Positions 20,146-29,369 of a stretch of 64,000 bases of DNA are shown one piece after another. The stretch comes from Phormidium tanganyikae FI6-MK23 (GTDB lineage: Bacteria; Cyanobacteriota; Cyanobacteriia; Leptolyngbyales; Leptolyngbyaceae), in assembly GCA_019359175.1 (NCBI GenBank), contig JAHHHU010000005.1:175794-239793 (forward strand). The letters are read 5' to 3'. The translations under genes and the position numbers were made by a program. The notes under the pieces were generated by a model. The model searched no databases. It had not been told where the DNA came from and worked only from the letters and a program-made list of their open reading frames with translations. The first letter of the stretch is position 1. Each line of letters begins with the position of its first letter.

Positions 20146-20341
20146 ACGGCTAAACCTGAAGTGTGAGGAGCTTAAAGTACACCGGGAGAGCGAATGCGTT
20201 CACTCTAAACTGTCAAGTCAGCTAGATACTGTGAACAATTGTGAAGAAAATCGAGAAAACCGTTGTGCGATCGCACTCAGTCGAATCTCCTTGAATAATA
20301 GACGTGGCAAGTATTGTACAGAACGATGAGCAAATCAGCCT

Positions 20342-21046
20342 ATGAACCAGGAAGTTATTCGGGACTTTCTGAATGTACCAGGAATCGTGGGGATCGCCCT
20401 ACTCAGTGGACACTCTCAGCCAGTTTTTTATAGCCGCGATCCTGCATTTACTCAAGGACAGGCAGAATTGCTGTCTCAAGGCATTCTACAAGTTGTGGAA
20501 ACGATTCCGCCTGAATACGAGGTGCTAGAGTTTCGATTTGCTCAAAATCAAATCGTGCTGCATCGATTTGCCCAGAATTTCGTTGCGCTTGTGATCAAAG
20601 ATGATTCTCGTGTCAATGAACAGTTTGCGGGTGCATTTCAGAAATTACGAGCGTGGATCGAAGCGAATCCTACGATCGCCCTTGAGCAATTTCAAGCTTT
20701 GCCTTCTGCTCCTTCACCAAAACTCAAAGATTTAATTGATGCTTTTAATCAGTTAAACCAGTTCACTACGAAATATCTGGGCGTTGCGGTGATTACTAAT
20801 TATCTCAAACGTAGTCGTCCCGCTATGGCATGGATGGAGCAATTTCAAATTACTCGATCGGGACAAATTAGCTTTGTGGGGGAACTCTCAGGGTTAGAAC
20901 AAGCGGTGAGCGCTCAAGAACACGAATGGTTTCGCAGTTGGGTCGCGCAATTTATCCACCGCTGTTCCCAAGCGGTGCGTGATTATGCCGTTCTCGTCGA
21001 GCAAAACGCCCTCACCGACCCCCAAAAAGCCCTCCTATTGCCCTAA
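20342..21046 (+). CDS. PAP-type operon protein of unknown function (first gene)
   Basis: A 234-residue soluble protein without a signal peptide. The N-terminal half (RDFLNVPGIVGIALLSGHSQ) resembles a roadblock/profilin-like fold; the C-terminal half is helical with EHEWFRSWVAQFIHRCSQAV. It is the first of eight closely spaced genes matching, from memory, the content of the Synechocystis slr0144-slr0152 photosystem II assembly proficiency operon, probably the slr0149-type member. Five bases separate it from the ferredoxin gene. Precise function unknown. Confidence 0.6.
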   Translation: MNQEVIRDFLNVPGIVGIALLSGHSQPVFYSRDPAFTQGQAELLSQGILQVVETIPPEYEVLEFRFAQNQIVLHRFAQNFVALVIKDDSRVNEQFAGAFQKLRAWIEANPTIALEQFQALPSAPSPKLKDLIDAFNQLNQFTTKYLGVAVITNYLKRSRPAMAWMEQFQITRSGQISFVGELSGLEQAVSAQEHEWFRSWVAQFIHRCSQAVRDYAVLVEQNALTDPQKALLLP

Positions 21047-21051
21047 CGATC

Positions 21052-21537
21052 ATGGTGAAAACGGTACGACTTGAACCGATTGCACAAGACAGCGCGATCG
21101 AAACAATGGGGAATCTCCTCTCGGTTCTGATTAACAAGGATTTGGATGTCCTCAAGGAATGTGGCGGTCGTGGAATGTGTGCGACCTGTCACGTTTACGT
21201 GAGAGACGGGATGGAATCCCTGACCCCGATTAATCGTCGAGAGCAACGCGCTTTAGAAGTGATTACGTCCTGCAAAACAAACTCGCGATTGGCATGTCAG
21301 GCAAGAGTGATGGGCAGCGGGGTGATTGTGGAACTGCCGCCGGGGATGTACATCAATTCGATCAAGGATATCGAAGCGCTGATCGGGCGGAGAGCCGAAC
21401 AAGATTTATTGCACCCGCTAACTGGGCAAATCCTAGTTGAATCAGAGAAACTAATTACTCGATCAATGCTGAAGAAAATCGAGGACACCACCAGTTTTAA
21501 TATGTCAAATTATTTCTCCAATTCTTCTGGCGTTTAG
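21052..21537 (+). CDS. 2Fe-2S ferredoxin-like protein of the PAP operon
   Basis: Electron-transfer protein with a plant-type 2Fe-2S centre: ECGGRGMCATCHVYVRDGME supplies three cysteines (C-x5-C-x2-C) and RLACQARVMGSG the fourth. The 161-residue length gives a C-terminal extension beyond classical ferredoxins (after ELPPGMYI). It matches the slr0148-type member of the PAP operon by memory. Expected soluble or thylakoid-associated, serving PSII assembly rather than bulk NADP reduction; the redox partner is unknown. Confidence 0.85.
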   Translation: MVKTVRLEPIAQDSAIETMGNLLSVLINKDLDVLKECGGRGMCATCHVYVRDGMESLTPINRREQRALEVITSCKTNSRLACQARVMGSGVIVELPPGMYINSIKDIEALIGRRAEQDLLHPLTGQILVESEKLITRSMLKKIEDTTSFNMSNYFSNSSGV

Positions 21538-21586
21538 ATTGACCAGAAACAGGGAACGATTCAAACAAATCCAATTCAGAACCATT

Positions 21587-22060
21587 ATGTTGAGCCAGAT
21601 CCAGCGGTTAACTCAAGAAACCGAGGGACGCTACGCCACCGATGAAGAACTCCGTTTTTTAGCGGAATATGCTCGATCGTTTGAGTTGCGCGTCCAAACT
21701 TACCAGAAATTGCAAGCCTGTGAAGCCGCGATCGTGCAGCAGGTACAAGCCAAAATGAGAGCGATCAATCCGATGTTGTTTCGTCAAGGCAACGAGGATT
21801 TAACCAATAAATGGAAGCGTGATACCTTGCGAGTTTTGCGCTACTCTTCGGCGGCGATGCTGATCGACGATCCAGAGTCAATGCGAGAGCGCTTTCTGTT
21901 TTGGTTTCAAACAATCATGCGGGCATTTAACGCTCAGAAAAGTTGTGGTGTGACTTACACCGTAATGCAAGACGTGATCAAACAAGTTTTAACGCCGAAT
22001 GAAGCGAGTTTGATTTTACCAATTTTGGAAGTGAATCGCCGGATGCTCGGAACCGTCTAA
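21587..22060 (+). CDS. Phycobilisome-protein-like globin-fold protein (PAP operon)
   Basis: A 157-residue helical protein resembling allophycocyanin subunits: RYATDEELRFLAEYARSFEL, then RVQTYQKLQACEAAIVQQVQ and LRVLRYSSAAMLIDD, matching phycobiliprotein helices. I prefer ATG 21587 over TTG 21539 because homologues begin near MLSQIQRLTQ. A second paralogue lies at 23174 in the same operon. The usual chromophore cysteine motif is not obvious, so bilin binding is uncertain. The two V4R genes nearby suggest tetrapyrrole handling. Confidence 0.7.
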   Translation: MLSQIQRLTQETEGRYATDEELRFLAEYARSFELRVQTYQKLQACEAAIVQQVQAKMRAINPMLFRQGNEDLTNKWKRDTLRVLRYSSAAMLIDDPESMRERFLFWFQTIMRAFNAQKSCGVTYTVMQDVIKQVLTPNEASLILPILEVNRRMLGTV

Positions 22061-22168
22061 ATCCAAATTTCTGATTTGGGCATACTGAAACCAATCAGCG
22101 CAACCGTTGTCGCTTCACTTTACATTTTTTCGGTTTTTGTGTTATTCGATTGAACCCCTGTAAAACTT

Positions 22169-22852
22169 ATGACAGTCGCACTTTCCCATCAAACCTCTGC
22201 GAAGCTCAAGAATCCTAAGAAACACAATCACTACGGATTCAAAGACTTCTACCAATTCGATCCCGACAAAGGCACGATCGTAGATTGGAACAATAGCCAA
22301 AACATCCTGACCTCTGAGGATTTCATTGTTGGATTAGTGGAGGGACTCGAAGAAGAAGTTGGAGATGCTTCCGCTGCCACAATGTACACGATCGGGTGTG
22401 AGTGGGGGCAAAAAGATGCTTTCTTTTTCGAGAAGTGGTTTGAGAAAGAATACGATCGCCCGATGCGCCAAACGAACCTAATGTTTCTGTTGGAAACCTG
22501 GTGGTGGTCGCTTACGGCGCAAGGTTGGGGGCGTTGGGAAGTGGATTTAGGCGATCGTAAACAGGGATTCATGTTTATCAACGTCTTTGATTCCGCAGTT
22601 GCTCGGACTCTAGGCGATGTGGGTAAACCTGTTTGCTTCTTGTATGCCGGACTGTATGCGGGATTCTTTACCGAACTGGTGAAAAAACAGCTTAGCTGCA
22701 TTGAGATTCAGTGCTATTCGATGGGCGAAACGTACTGTAAGTTTCTTCTGGGCGGACAAGAGCGAATCGATGCGGCATCGTTTTGGCTGAATGAAGGCGC
22801 AACTGCAAGAGACATCGAAAAACGACTGAGAGCGGGAGAACTCATCAAATGA
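22169..22852 (+). CDS. V4R-domain protein (PAP operon)
   Basis: A 227-residue protein with a 4-vinyl-reductase (V4R) small-molecule-binding domain, recognised by the C-terminal pattern SCIEIQCYSMGETYCKFLLG with conserved Cys/Gly/Cys. V4R domains occur in bacteriochlorophyll vinyl reductase accessory proteins and in PAP operon members (slr0144/slr0147 type). Preceded by about 108 bp of non-coding sequence that may hold an internal promoter; it overlaps the next gene by 4 bp. Likely involved in tetrapyrrole or cofactor handling during PSII assembly. Confidence 0.8.
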   Translation: MTVALSHQTSAKLKNPKKHNHYGFKDFYQFDPDKGTIVDWNNSQNILTSEDFIVGLVEGLEEEVGDASAATMYTIGCEWGQKDAFFFEKWFEKEYDRPMRQTNLMFLLETWWWSLTAQGWGRWEVDLGDRKQGFMFINVFDSAVARTLGDVGKPVCFLYAGLYAGFFTELVKKQLSCIEIQCYSMGETYCKFLLGGQERIDAASFWLNEGATARDIEKRLRAGELIK

Positions 22853-23157
22853 TTTCAACGCTCGGCTCCCAAGATACTCAGAAATGGCTTCATTCCTCGG
22901 TTCAATCCTTTTTCACCACTTGCAACTGGGAAAACGAAACCGTTGCAGCACGATCGACTCCACAAGATGTTCAACGGCTCGAAGAAGCGGCAGCGATCGA
23001 GTCCTTCACAGAGCTCTCTTTTGATTTGCGAGTCCGTCAATTTTTCGCCGCTGTGAACTGGGAAGGAACCACGATCTCTCAATCTCCTGCGTTTGAAGAA
23101 CCTGCACCAGAACCGACCAACGGTTTTACCTTGACTGATTTTTCTGATTTGTTCTGA
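22849..23157 (+). CDS. Small PAP operon protein with duplicated FF-NWE motif
   Basis: A 102-residue soluble acidic protein carrying the same short motif twice: VQSFFTTCNWENETV near 18-32 and VRQFFAAVNWEGTTI near 63-77. Each ends a helix and could be a repeated docking motif. The start overlaps the V4R gene by 4 bp (ATGA). No enzymatic domain is recognisable; operon context is the only functional clue. Confidence 0.65.
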   Translation: MISTLGSQDTQKWLHSSVQSFFTTCNWENETVAARSTPQDVQRLEEAAAIESFTELSFDLRVRQFFAAVNWEGTTISQSPAFEEPAPEPTNGFTLTDFSDLF

Positions 23158-23173
23158 TTCCCTCATAACGCTT

Positions 23174-23671
23174 ATGCACTCTCCTATCGATGGCATCTTT
23201 GACGAAGCCGAAAACCGCTACCTCAAACCCGAAGAACTGCAAACCGTCGGGCACTATGTCGCCTCGATCGCAGAACGCATAAGCGCATATCGGGCACTAC
23301 GCGATCAAGAACTTGAACTGATTCAGCAAGCCGCTGACCAACTCCAGCTAGAGATGCCCAGTATCGAAACCGCTGCACTAGAGCGAGCGATCAAAAACGG
23401 AATGCTCACTTTGCGGCACTGTGGAATGGCGATGCTGCTAGATGATCAGAACTTCGTGCAGCAGCGGCTCTTAAATTGGCTGAAAGACTCGATCGAGCTT
23501 CATCAAACTCAGAGCGGGGAAGCTGCTTTTTTTCAATTGATGAAGCAGCAACTCCGACTTTCGCTCAACGCGCAACAAGTCGCGCTTTTAGAACCCTTTT
23601 TCAGCTTGGTTGAAACTGTAATTCCAGCCCAAGAATCAGAAGAAATGCTCACCATCGCAGGAATTTTTTAA
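23174..23671 (+). CDS. Phycobilisome-protein-like globin-fold protein, second copy (PAP operon)
   Basis: A 165-residue helical protein homologous in layout to the 21587 product: NRYLKPEELQTVGHYVASIA, ISAYRALRDQELELIQQAAD and MLTLRHCGMAMLLDDQNFV match the same helices. A cysteine in RHCGMAMLL lies near the region where phycobiliproteins bind bilin, but no classical site is clear. Sixteen bases follow the small FF-NWE gene. Probably a structural or sensor relative of phycobiliproteins. Confidence 0.7.
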   Translation: MHSPIDGIFDEAENRYLKPEELQTVGHYVASIAERISAYRALRDQELELIQQAADQLQLEMPSIETAALERAIKNGMLTLRHCGMAMLLDDQNFVQQRLLNWLKDSIELHQTQSGEAAFFQLMKQQLRLSLNAQQVALLEPFFSLVETVIPAQESEEMLTIAGIF

Positions 23672-23675
23672 GACT

Positions 23676-24338
23676 ATGATTTCTGTTAGCGATTTACTAA
23701 TCAACGATCGTCTTCCCGCAAACTATTACGCCAGTGATGTGTATGTGCGGGGCGACTTGGAAATGGGCTTGCTCGAAAGTCGTCGCGGCGATCGATTGCT
23801 CTCACTGCCTGAAACCTTGATTCAAGCGATCTACGCTGGACTCGATAAAGAAACAGGTCAGGCTTCTCGGTTGGTTTTGTTTAACTGCGGACGCTGGTGG
23901 GGCAAAAATTTTATCAATCGCTTCCGAGATGAAGTGAGTGATTATTATGGAACGCCGATGGTTGAGATGCAGATGGCGGAATTTTTGCAAGCCTTGAAGC
24001 AGTGCTGGATTACTTACGGTTTGGGTAAGTTGAGTCTCGATCAGACCTATCACGATCGAGGCTTTTTGATCGTTGAAACGCAGTATTCGCCGTTTGCTCG
24101 ATTGGCGACAGATGCTCAATTGCCGTCTTGTTTTCTTGAATCGGGAATGTTGTCCTCGATCTTTAGTCAGCTTGCAGGTCGGGACTTACATTGTGTGCAA
24201 ACGCGCTGTGAATCGATGGGAGCAGATCGCAATCTATTTGTGATTGGTTTGCAGAAACGGCTTGAACCTGCTGAAGTTCTGGTCGAAAAACAGCTTGATC
24301 ATGAATCGATTTTGCCTCGTTTGTTTAGCACGAGGTAA
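23676..24338 (+). CDS. V4R-domain protein, second copy (PAP operon)
   Basis: A 220-residue paralogue of the 22169 protein. The C-terminal V4R pattern is HCVQTRCESMGADRNLFVIG, in which the last conserved cysteine of the first copy is replaced. N-terminal features: NCGRWWGKNFINRF and FARLATDAQLPSCFLESGML. Each V4R gene follows a phycobilisome-like gene in this operon, suggesting two paired modules. Confidence 0.78.
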   Translation: MISVSDLLINDRLPANYYASDVYVRGDLEMGLLESRRGDRLLSLPETLIQAIYAGLDKETGQASRLVLFNCGRWWGKNFINRFRDEVSDYYGTPMVEMQMAEFLQALKQCWITYGLGKLSLDQTYHDRGFLIVETQYSPFARLATDAQLPSCFLESGMLSSIFSQLAGRDLHCVQTRCESMGADRNLFVIGLQKRLEPAEVLVEKQLDHESILPRLFSTR

Positions 24339-26153
24339 GTGGCGGATGTGTCTACTCTGTTGAGTTCTGAAGTTAAACAATCGGAATATCGCATCTTAGG
24401 GTTGGTGGGTCGAGGACAATTTGGGCGCGTGTACTGTGCTCTACATCGTCAAACGGGCGAATTTGTTGCCCTCAAAGCACTCGATCTTGCGACGTTGCCA
24501 ACGCATCAATTTTTGCGAGAATTGCGGTTTCTCGTGACGCTTCAGCATCCGAATATTGTAATGTGTCAAGCGATCGAGCATTTGCGCAGGAAACGATTTC
24601 TCGTGATGGATTATTGCGAGGGTGGCACACTGCGGCAGTTGATGGAAAATCATGAGCGGCTGCATCCTGCGCTGAGTGTGAAGCTGGTGTGTGATGTGCT
24701 GGCGGGATTGGAACACGCACACAGCCAGAAGGTCGTTCACTGTGATATCAAGCCGGAAAACATTCTGCTGAGTTTGAGTGCAGAAGGATGGGTGGCGCGG
24801 ATTTCGGATTTTGGAATTTCGCGGTTGGGTCAAGAGATTGCGCCTGAAGCCACAAATTTGACTGGATCGCCTGCGTATATGGCTCCAGAGCGGTTTTATG
24901 GTCAGTATTCGCACTCAACAGATTTGTACGCGGTTGGCATTTTGCTATTTGAATTGCTGGTGGGGTATCGTCCATTCTCAGGACTGCCAGCGGAACTGAT
25001 GGCGGCTCACCTCAATCAGCCTGTGAAGATTCCTGCAAATATTCCAACGCGGGTACAAGGTGTAATTTTTACAGCGCTTGAGAAGTTGAAGGCGCGAAGA
25101 TTTCGGTCTGCGGCTCAGATGCGCGAGGCGTTGGAGTTGGCGGTGCAAGATCGAGCTGAGTTTCAGTTAGAAGGTCAAAATTTCGCGATCGTTCCCAAAG
25201 TTTACTCACCTGTGATTTTGCGGGAAGAACGATCGCTCTATCCGATTGAGCAAATCGGAATTACAGAAGTGACCCCTTTACCGGAGTACGATCGCTATCT
25301 TCGTCGATCGATATCGATTTTTCTCAGTCAGTCTCAGACGTTGCAATCGCGATCGTATCTGATGGGATTTTTCGATCAACGAGGCGGAAAAGCATCACCG
25401 ATCGCGACCGTTGCAGAACCGATTCGAGAATTGATTGTTCGCGCTCAAGAGTGTTTTGCGGTAACGGAACGATCGATTTACAAACTTTCCGAGCAGGTTC
25501 CGCAGTTGTTGACTCGACTCTATCAACCTTCTCGAATTGCGATCGCGCCGCATGGAAACTGGATGGCAGTAGCAACTCTAGGCAGCGACGAGACAGCAAA
25601 ACTCTTAAGCTTTTGGACACTTCCACACCCAAAATTGATGCAGCGTCCTACGATTTGTGAGTCAACTTTGGGCGAGTTGATCACACTGATTGCAGTGCAT
25701 TCTCGTCATGTGGCGCTGATTTCGAGAGACGATCGCGCAACTCGATTTGATTTTTTTAATCGACGGGGGCAGGCATTTGGGACGCTCAATTTACCTGTGC
25801 AACTCAAGCAAGTTTTTGAAACGCCTAAATTCTACTGTCTAGTTGCAACTGAAATTGGACATGAGCGATCTCTGTTATTGATTCACCTCAAACCTTATCG
25901 CTTGATTCGGATCGCGATCTCAATCCGTCCTAAATTTGTCGCTGCTTTTTCTTGGGGTGTGGTGGTTTGTGATGAGAACCAATTGAGCGCGATCGATTAC
26001 GAGGGGCAGCAGATTGGGCGATCGAAAATTCCGCCGCATCCTTGCGCGATCTCGGCATATGGAGAAGATGGATTGGCGATCGCGACGTGGCATCAGGGAC
26101 AGAGCAAGCTTTACACACTAAATCTTGAAGCGATTCGTTCTGCTAACTTGTAA
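24339..26153 (+). CDS. Serine/threonine protein kinase, SpkG-like
   Basis: A 604-residue Hanks-type kinase with an N-terminal catalytic domain: glycine loop GRGQFG (24-29), catalytic Lys46 in FVALKAL, HCDIKPEN (134-141), DFG (157-159) and SPAYMAPERF. The H-R-D arginine is Cys, so activation-loop control may differ from RD kinases. After residue 270 comes a 330-residue region of beta-strand-rich repeats that could form a propeller. No membrane helix. Likely GTG start at 24339, directly abutting the previous stop. By memory it corresponds to slr0152 (SpkG), which closes the PAP operon in Synechocystis. Confidence 0.85.
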   Translation: MADVSTLLSSEVKQSEYRILGLVGRGQFGRVYCALHRQTGEFVALKALDLATLPTHQFLRELRFLVTLQHPNIVMCQAIEHLRRKRFLVMDYCEGGTLRQLMENHERLHPALSVKLVCDVLAGLEHAHSQKVVHCDIKPENILLSLSAEGWVARISDFGISRLGQEIAPEATNLTGSPAYMAPERFYGQYSHSTDLYAVGILLFELLVGYRPFSGLPAELMAAHLNQPVKIPANIPTRVQGVIFTALEKLKARRFRSAAQMREALELAVQDRAEFQLEGQNFAIVPKVYSPVILREERSLYPIEQIGITEVTPLPEYDRYLRRSISIFLSQSQTLQSRSYLMGFFDQRGGKASPIATVAEPIRELIVRAQECFAVTERSIYKLSEQVPQLLTRLYQPSRIAIAPHGNWMAVATLGSDETAKLLSFWTLPHPKLMQRPTICESTLGELITLIAVHSRHVALISRDDRATRFDFFNRRGQAFGTLNLPVQLKQVFETPKFYCLVATEIGHERSLLLIHLKPYRLIRIAISIRPKFVAAFSWGVVVCDENQLSAIDYEGQQIGRSKIPPHPCAISAYGEDGLAIATWHQGQSKLYTLNLEAIRSANL

Positions 26154-26183
26154 GCTAGATCTATTCTTCAGAGTTAGTTGGGT

Positions 26184-26897
26184 ATGTCTTTTGACTGGTT
26201 GACCTCTAGCCATTTCACTATGTTTGGGTGGCTTGCTGGGTTTGCGATCGCGCATAGTGGGCTGGCATCATTGCGGATGGCGGCAGAAAAACGCATCGGC
26301 GCGAGACTGTATCGAGTGATCTTTGCGCTGGTGAGTCTGGGAATTGCAGTTCCGATGCTGATTTATTTTTTCAATCATCGCTATGACGGATTACAGCTTT
26401 GGACGGTTCAAGGTGTTCCTGGTGTCGAGTCTGCGGTGTGGATACTGTCGGCCATTTCATTCGTCTTTCTCTATCCCGCGACGTTTAATTTACTAGAGAT
26501 CGCAGCGGTGCAAAAACCGCAAGTGCATTTGTACGAAACTGGGATCATTCGGATTACGAGACATCCGCAAATGGTCGGACAAATCATTTGGTGTGTGGCG
26601 CATACAGTATGGATCGGAACCAGTTTTATGGTTGTGACCTCGATCGGGCTAATTCTGCATCACTTATTTGGGGTGTGGAACGGCGATCGACGGTTGGCGC
26701 TGCGGTTTGGTGAGGCGTTTGAAGCCGTAAAAGCAAGGACTTCAATCATTCCGTTTGGGGCGATCGTTCAGGGCAAACAGTCGCTCGAACTCAAAGAGTT
26801 TTTACGTCCTGCGTACCTCGGTGTGGCAGCGTTTACGCTGTTGTTTTGGTGGCTTCATCCGATCGTAATTCGTGCATCTGGGAACGTACCCTGGTAG
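26184..26897 (+). CDS. NnrU family membrane protein (Z-ISO-like)
   Basis: A 237-residue protein with about six hydrophobic segments and the family core GIIRITRHPQMVGQIIWCVA, then LILHHLFGVWNGDRRLALRF. The plant member of this family, Z-ISO, is the heme-dependent 15-cis-zeta-carotene isomerase, so a carotenoid role is possible; bacterial NnrU was first linked to denitrification. I use ATG 26184 rather than TTG 26178. It follows the kinase by about 30 bp and may be on the same transcript. Confidence 0.85.
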   Translation: MSFDWLTSSHFTMFGWLAGFAIAHSGLASLRMAAEKRIGARLYRVIFALVSLGIAVPMLIYFFNHRYDGLQLWTVQGVPGVESAVWILSAISFVFLYPATFNLLEIAAVQKPQVHLYETGIIRITRHPQMVGQIIWCVAHTVWIGTSFMVVTSIGLILHHLFGVWNGDRRLALRFGEAFEAVKARTSIIPFGAIVQGKQSLELKEFLRPAYLGVAAFTLLFWWLHPIVIRASGNVPW

Positions 26898-26945
26898 CAT
26901 GATCCCAAGCCTTAGCAAAAAACAAATAATATTTTTTGGAGAACT

Positions 26946-27299
26946 ATGCAAGCAGGAATTAGTGAAGGGGCGTTTAGACAAGAAGTTCTTAAATCTGACA
27001 CCCTTGTTCTTGTGCATTTTTGGGCCCCTTGGTGTGGTATCTGTCGGCTGATCGAACCCTCGCTGAATCTACTCTTAAATGAGTATGGCGATCGATTAAA
27101 GCTGGTTGGTGTTAACGCAGATGAGAATCTGAAGCTGGCAAATCAGTATCGAATTACAACGCTGCCGACGGTGTTGCTGTTTGAAGGGGGTCAAGTGCTG
27201 CATCGGTTAGATACGTATCAACGGCGCGAGGAGCTACGATCGATTCTTCAAGAGATTTTGGTTGCGCCTGTGAGTGCAGCGATGGTGAAGCGTCTATAG
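26946..27299 (+). CDS. Thioredoxin-family protein with WCGIC active site
   Basis: A 117-residue thioredoxin fold: LVHFWAPWCGICRLIEPSL puts the redox cysteines at 30 and 33, and RITTLPTVLLFEGG holds the cis-Pro. The Pro of the canonical WCGPC is Ile, which shifts redox potential in studied variants. GGAG precedes the ATG. Cytosolic, no signal peptide. Its own terminator follows. Confidence 0.9.
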   Translation: MQAGISEGAFRQEVLKSDTLVLVHFWAPWCGICRLIEPSLNLLLNEYGDRLKLVGVNADENLKLANQYRITTLPTVLLFEGGQVLHRLDTYQRREELRSILQEILVAPVSAAMVKRL

Positions 27300-27325
27300 T
27301 TACGATTAAAAAAATAAGTTTGAGG

Positions 27326-27355
27326 CGATCGAATTTCGTTCGATCGTCTTTTTTA
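27326..27355 (+). terminator. Rho-independent terminator after the thioredoxin gene
   Basis: Stem CGATCGAA (27326-27333) pairs with TTCGATCG (27339-27346), loop TTTCG, followed by TCTTTTTT. Confidence 0.75.
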
Positions 27356-27494
27356 TTAAACAACTCCAGCATTTTTTAATTCTGCCCATCACCGATTTGA
27401 AGTGGCCGGATTAGCAACCAAACCAGGCGTAGAAACATTCTGGGTAAACAATGTGACGGTTGACACATTAGTCCGAAATTCATAGTGTGTTCTA

Positions 27495-27898
27495 ATGCGT
27501 ATATTTCTTCTACTCGCTTGGCTGAATGGGCTTCTATCTTTGCTTGTGCCTCAAGTTACTGTTGTTCAAGTTGTGCCCGATAGCACTTCAGATCTAAAGT
27601 TACAGCCTGATCGGATAGTACAAAAAAATTAATTGCAGGTGGAACCGCAGAAAGTCGTAATCTTTTTCATAGTTTCGATCGCTTTTCGCTCAACTCAGGA
27701 CAAACCGCCGTTTTTGCGCCAGATTCGTCGATCGCGAATATCATTACGCGCGTCACAGGAAATGAGATCGCGAAAATCGACGGCACGATCGCGGTTAATG
27801 GGAACGCCAATTTATTTCTAGTGAATCCGAACGGAATCACCTTTGGACAAAGTGCTTCACTTGCAATTAACGGGTCATTGAATTTGCTAAGTTGCTGA
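27495..27898 (+). pseudogene. Filamentous-haemagglutinin N-terminal (TPS) domain remnant
   Basis: Starts with a signal-like peptide (MRIFLLLAWLNGLLSLLVPQ) and stops at TAA near 27630. In another frame the two-partner-secretion domain continues: AGGTAESRNLFHSFDRFSLN, then TRVTGNEIAKIDGTIAVNG and LFLVNPNGITFGQSASLAI. Intact proteins are 800 residues or more; this ends at 27898, where the sequence switches into a TPR/CHAT-type gene. One frameshift plus a large 3' deletion. The lost cluster (haemagglutinin, CHAT-TPR, DUF928) is common in filamentous cyanobacteria. Confidence 0.75.
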
Positions 27899-28395
27899 GA
27901 CAAACTCAGCTTCAGAAATCGGCTCAACTGTTAGCTAGATCGTTTGAAGAAGCTCAACAACTTCACCACGATCGATCAGCATCTTTCGCGATCGGAGAAC
28001 TCGGACATCTCTACGAGCAAACTCAACAATGGCAAAACGCGCAACAACTCACTCAGAAAGCACTGAACATTGCGAAAAGCATTCAAGTTCCAGAACTCAC
28101 TTATCAATGGGAATGGCAGTTAGGGCGAATTCCCATTGATAAAAAGGAACTGCAAGCCGCATCAGTTCCCTACACACAAGCAGTTGCGACTCTGCAATCA
28201 CTCCGACAGGATTTGATCGCGATTGATCAAGAGGTGCAGTTTTCATTTCGGGAGCAAGTTGAACCTGTTTATCGAGAACTTGTCAATCTGTTGCTGCAAG
28301 GGAATGTTTCTCAGAACAATCTCACACAGGCGCGACAAACGCTCTCAGTCACTCCGAAAAGCTCAACTTTCATTACTCAAACAGCAAAAATATGA
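27892..28395 (+). pseudogene. TPR/CHAT-type protein remnant
   Basis: An open stretch of 167 codons with TPR-like helices (FAIGELGHLYEQTQQWQNAQ) and AIDQEVQFSFREQVEPVYRE, a phrase typical of the region between TPRs and the CHAT protease domain. Both the N-terminal TPRs and the whole C-terminal caspase-like CHAT domain are missing. It joins the haemagglutinin remnant at about 27887, so one deletion probably fused them. Confidence 0.65.
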
Positions 28396-28529
28396 GCATT
28401 CGTTCTATTGCTCGTCTTTCGTCTTAGTTGGCAACTGGCAATAGGCTGAAGTTTCATCAAAGCTTTATCGTATTTCCATTAGGAACAATTTACACTAAGT
28501 ACGCTCAAGCCTATCTCTCTACAAATCTC

Positions 28530-29276
28530 ATGAAAGCTCTGAAAGCACTCGATCGCACGGCATGGTTTATTGTTTCACTTTGTGTTCCATTTGCTACCGT
28601 AAATTCTACTAAAGCTGCATGGGCACAAATGATCGAACCGCCCCCAGGACAACCTGCACCACAATCAACCACAAGCGGCGGAACTTGTCCGATCGCATCT
28701 ACTTGTCTACAACAGCCTAAACAATCCACTCCCTTTACTGAGATCGCTTCATCTGAATCAGTTGAACTAACGATGCACAATCGTCTTACCGTTTGTGTGT
28801 ATGTTCCACCAACTTATGCCAAAACACTTGAATTTAGTTTGTTTGATCAAAATCGCAAAGGAATCTATCAGACTTCGATCGAGATCGACGAGCGCACCGG
28901 ATTTATTCCGATTTCTTTACCGTCTTCGGCTCCTGCATCGAGTCAGAATCAGCCCTACTACTGGATAGTTGCCTTAGTTTGCGATGCTGGAGAACGCACA
29001 AACGATTGGATTACAGGGGGATGGATTCAGCAAAAATCGATTAATCCGGTTCTTCAGCAACGATTGAGTCAGGCAAAGCTAATTGAGCAAATTCAATTGG
29101 CGGCAAAATCAGGGTATTGGTATGAAGCAGTAGATGCTTATCTGCGATCGCAACAAGCAAAGCCAAGTAATCCTCAAATCAGTAAAGTATGGGAAGATTT
29201 ACTGGAGTCCGAGAACCTAAAAGGACGTGCATTTGATAAATCTTTCCGTCTCATTGCAATTCTGCCTCAGAAGTAA
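28530..29276 (+). CDS. DUF928 exported protein
   Basis: A 248-residue protein with a signal peptide (hydrophobic core WFIVSLCVPFATV, cleavage probably after AWA). The DUF928 pattern is visible: LTMHNRLTVCVYVPPTYAKT, LEFSLFDQNRKGIYQ, and a C-terminal helical part LIEQIQLAAKSGYWYEAVDA. I start it at ATG 28530 because the upstream frame is non-homologous. DUF928 genes usually follow CHAT-TPR genes in cyanobacteria; here only the remnant remains, so this may be an orphaned survivor. Function unknown. Confidence 0.8.
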   Translation: MKALKALDRTAWFIVSLCVPFATVNSTKAAWAQMIEPPPGQPAPQSTTSGGTCPIASTCLQQPKQSTPFTEIASSESVELTMHNRLTVCVYVPPTYAKTLEFSLFDQNRKGIYQTSIEIDERTGFIPISLPSSAPASSQNQPYYWIVALVCDAGERTNDWITGGWIQQKSINPVLQQRLSQAKLIEQIQLAAKSGYWYEAVDAYLRSQQAKPSNPQISKVWEDLLESENLKGRAFDKSFRLIAILPQK

Positions 29277-29369
29277 TCATCGGTCTTTTTTTACGCGTAA
29301 AAGAACGGCTTCTCTACTCGCACAGTAAGCAGAGTAAAGTGCTTGAGCTACGATCTCTTTACTCAGACC

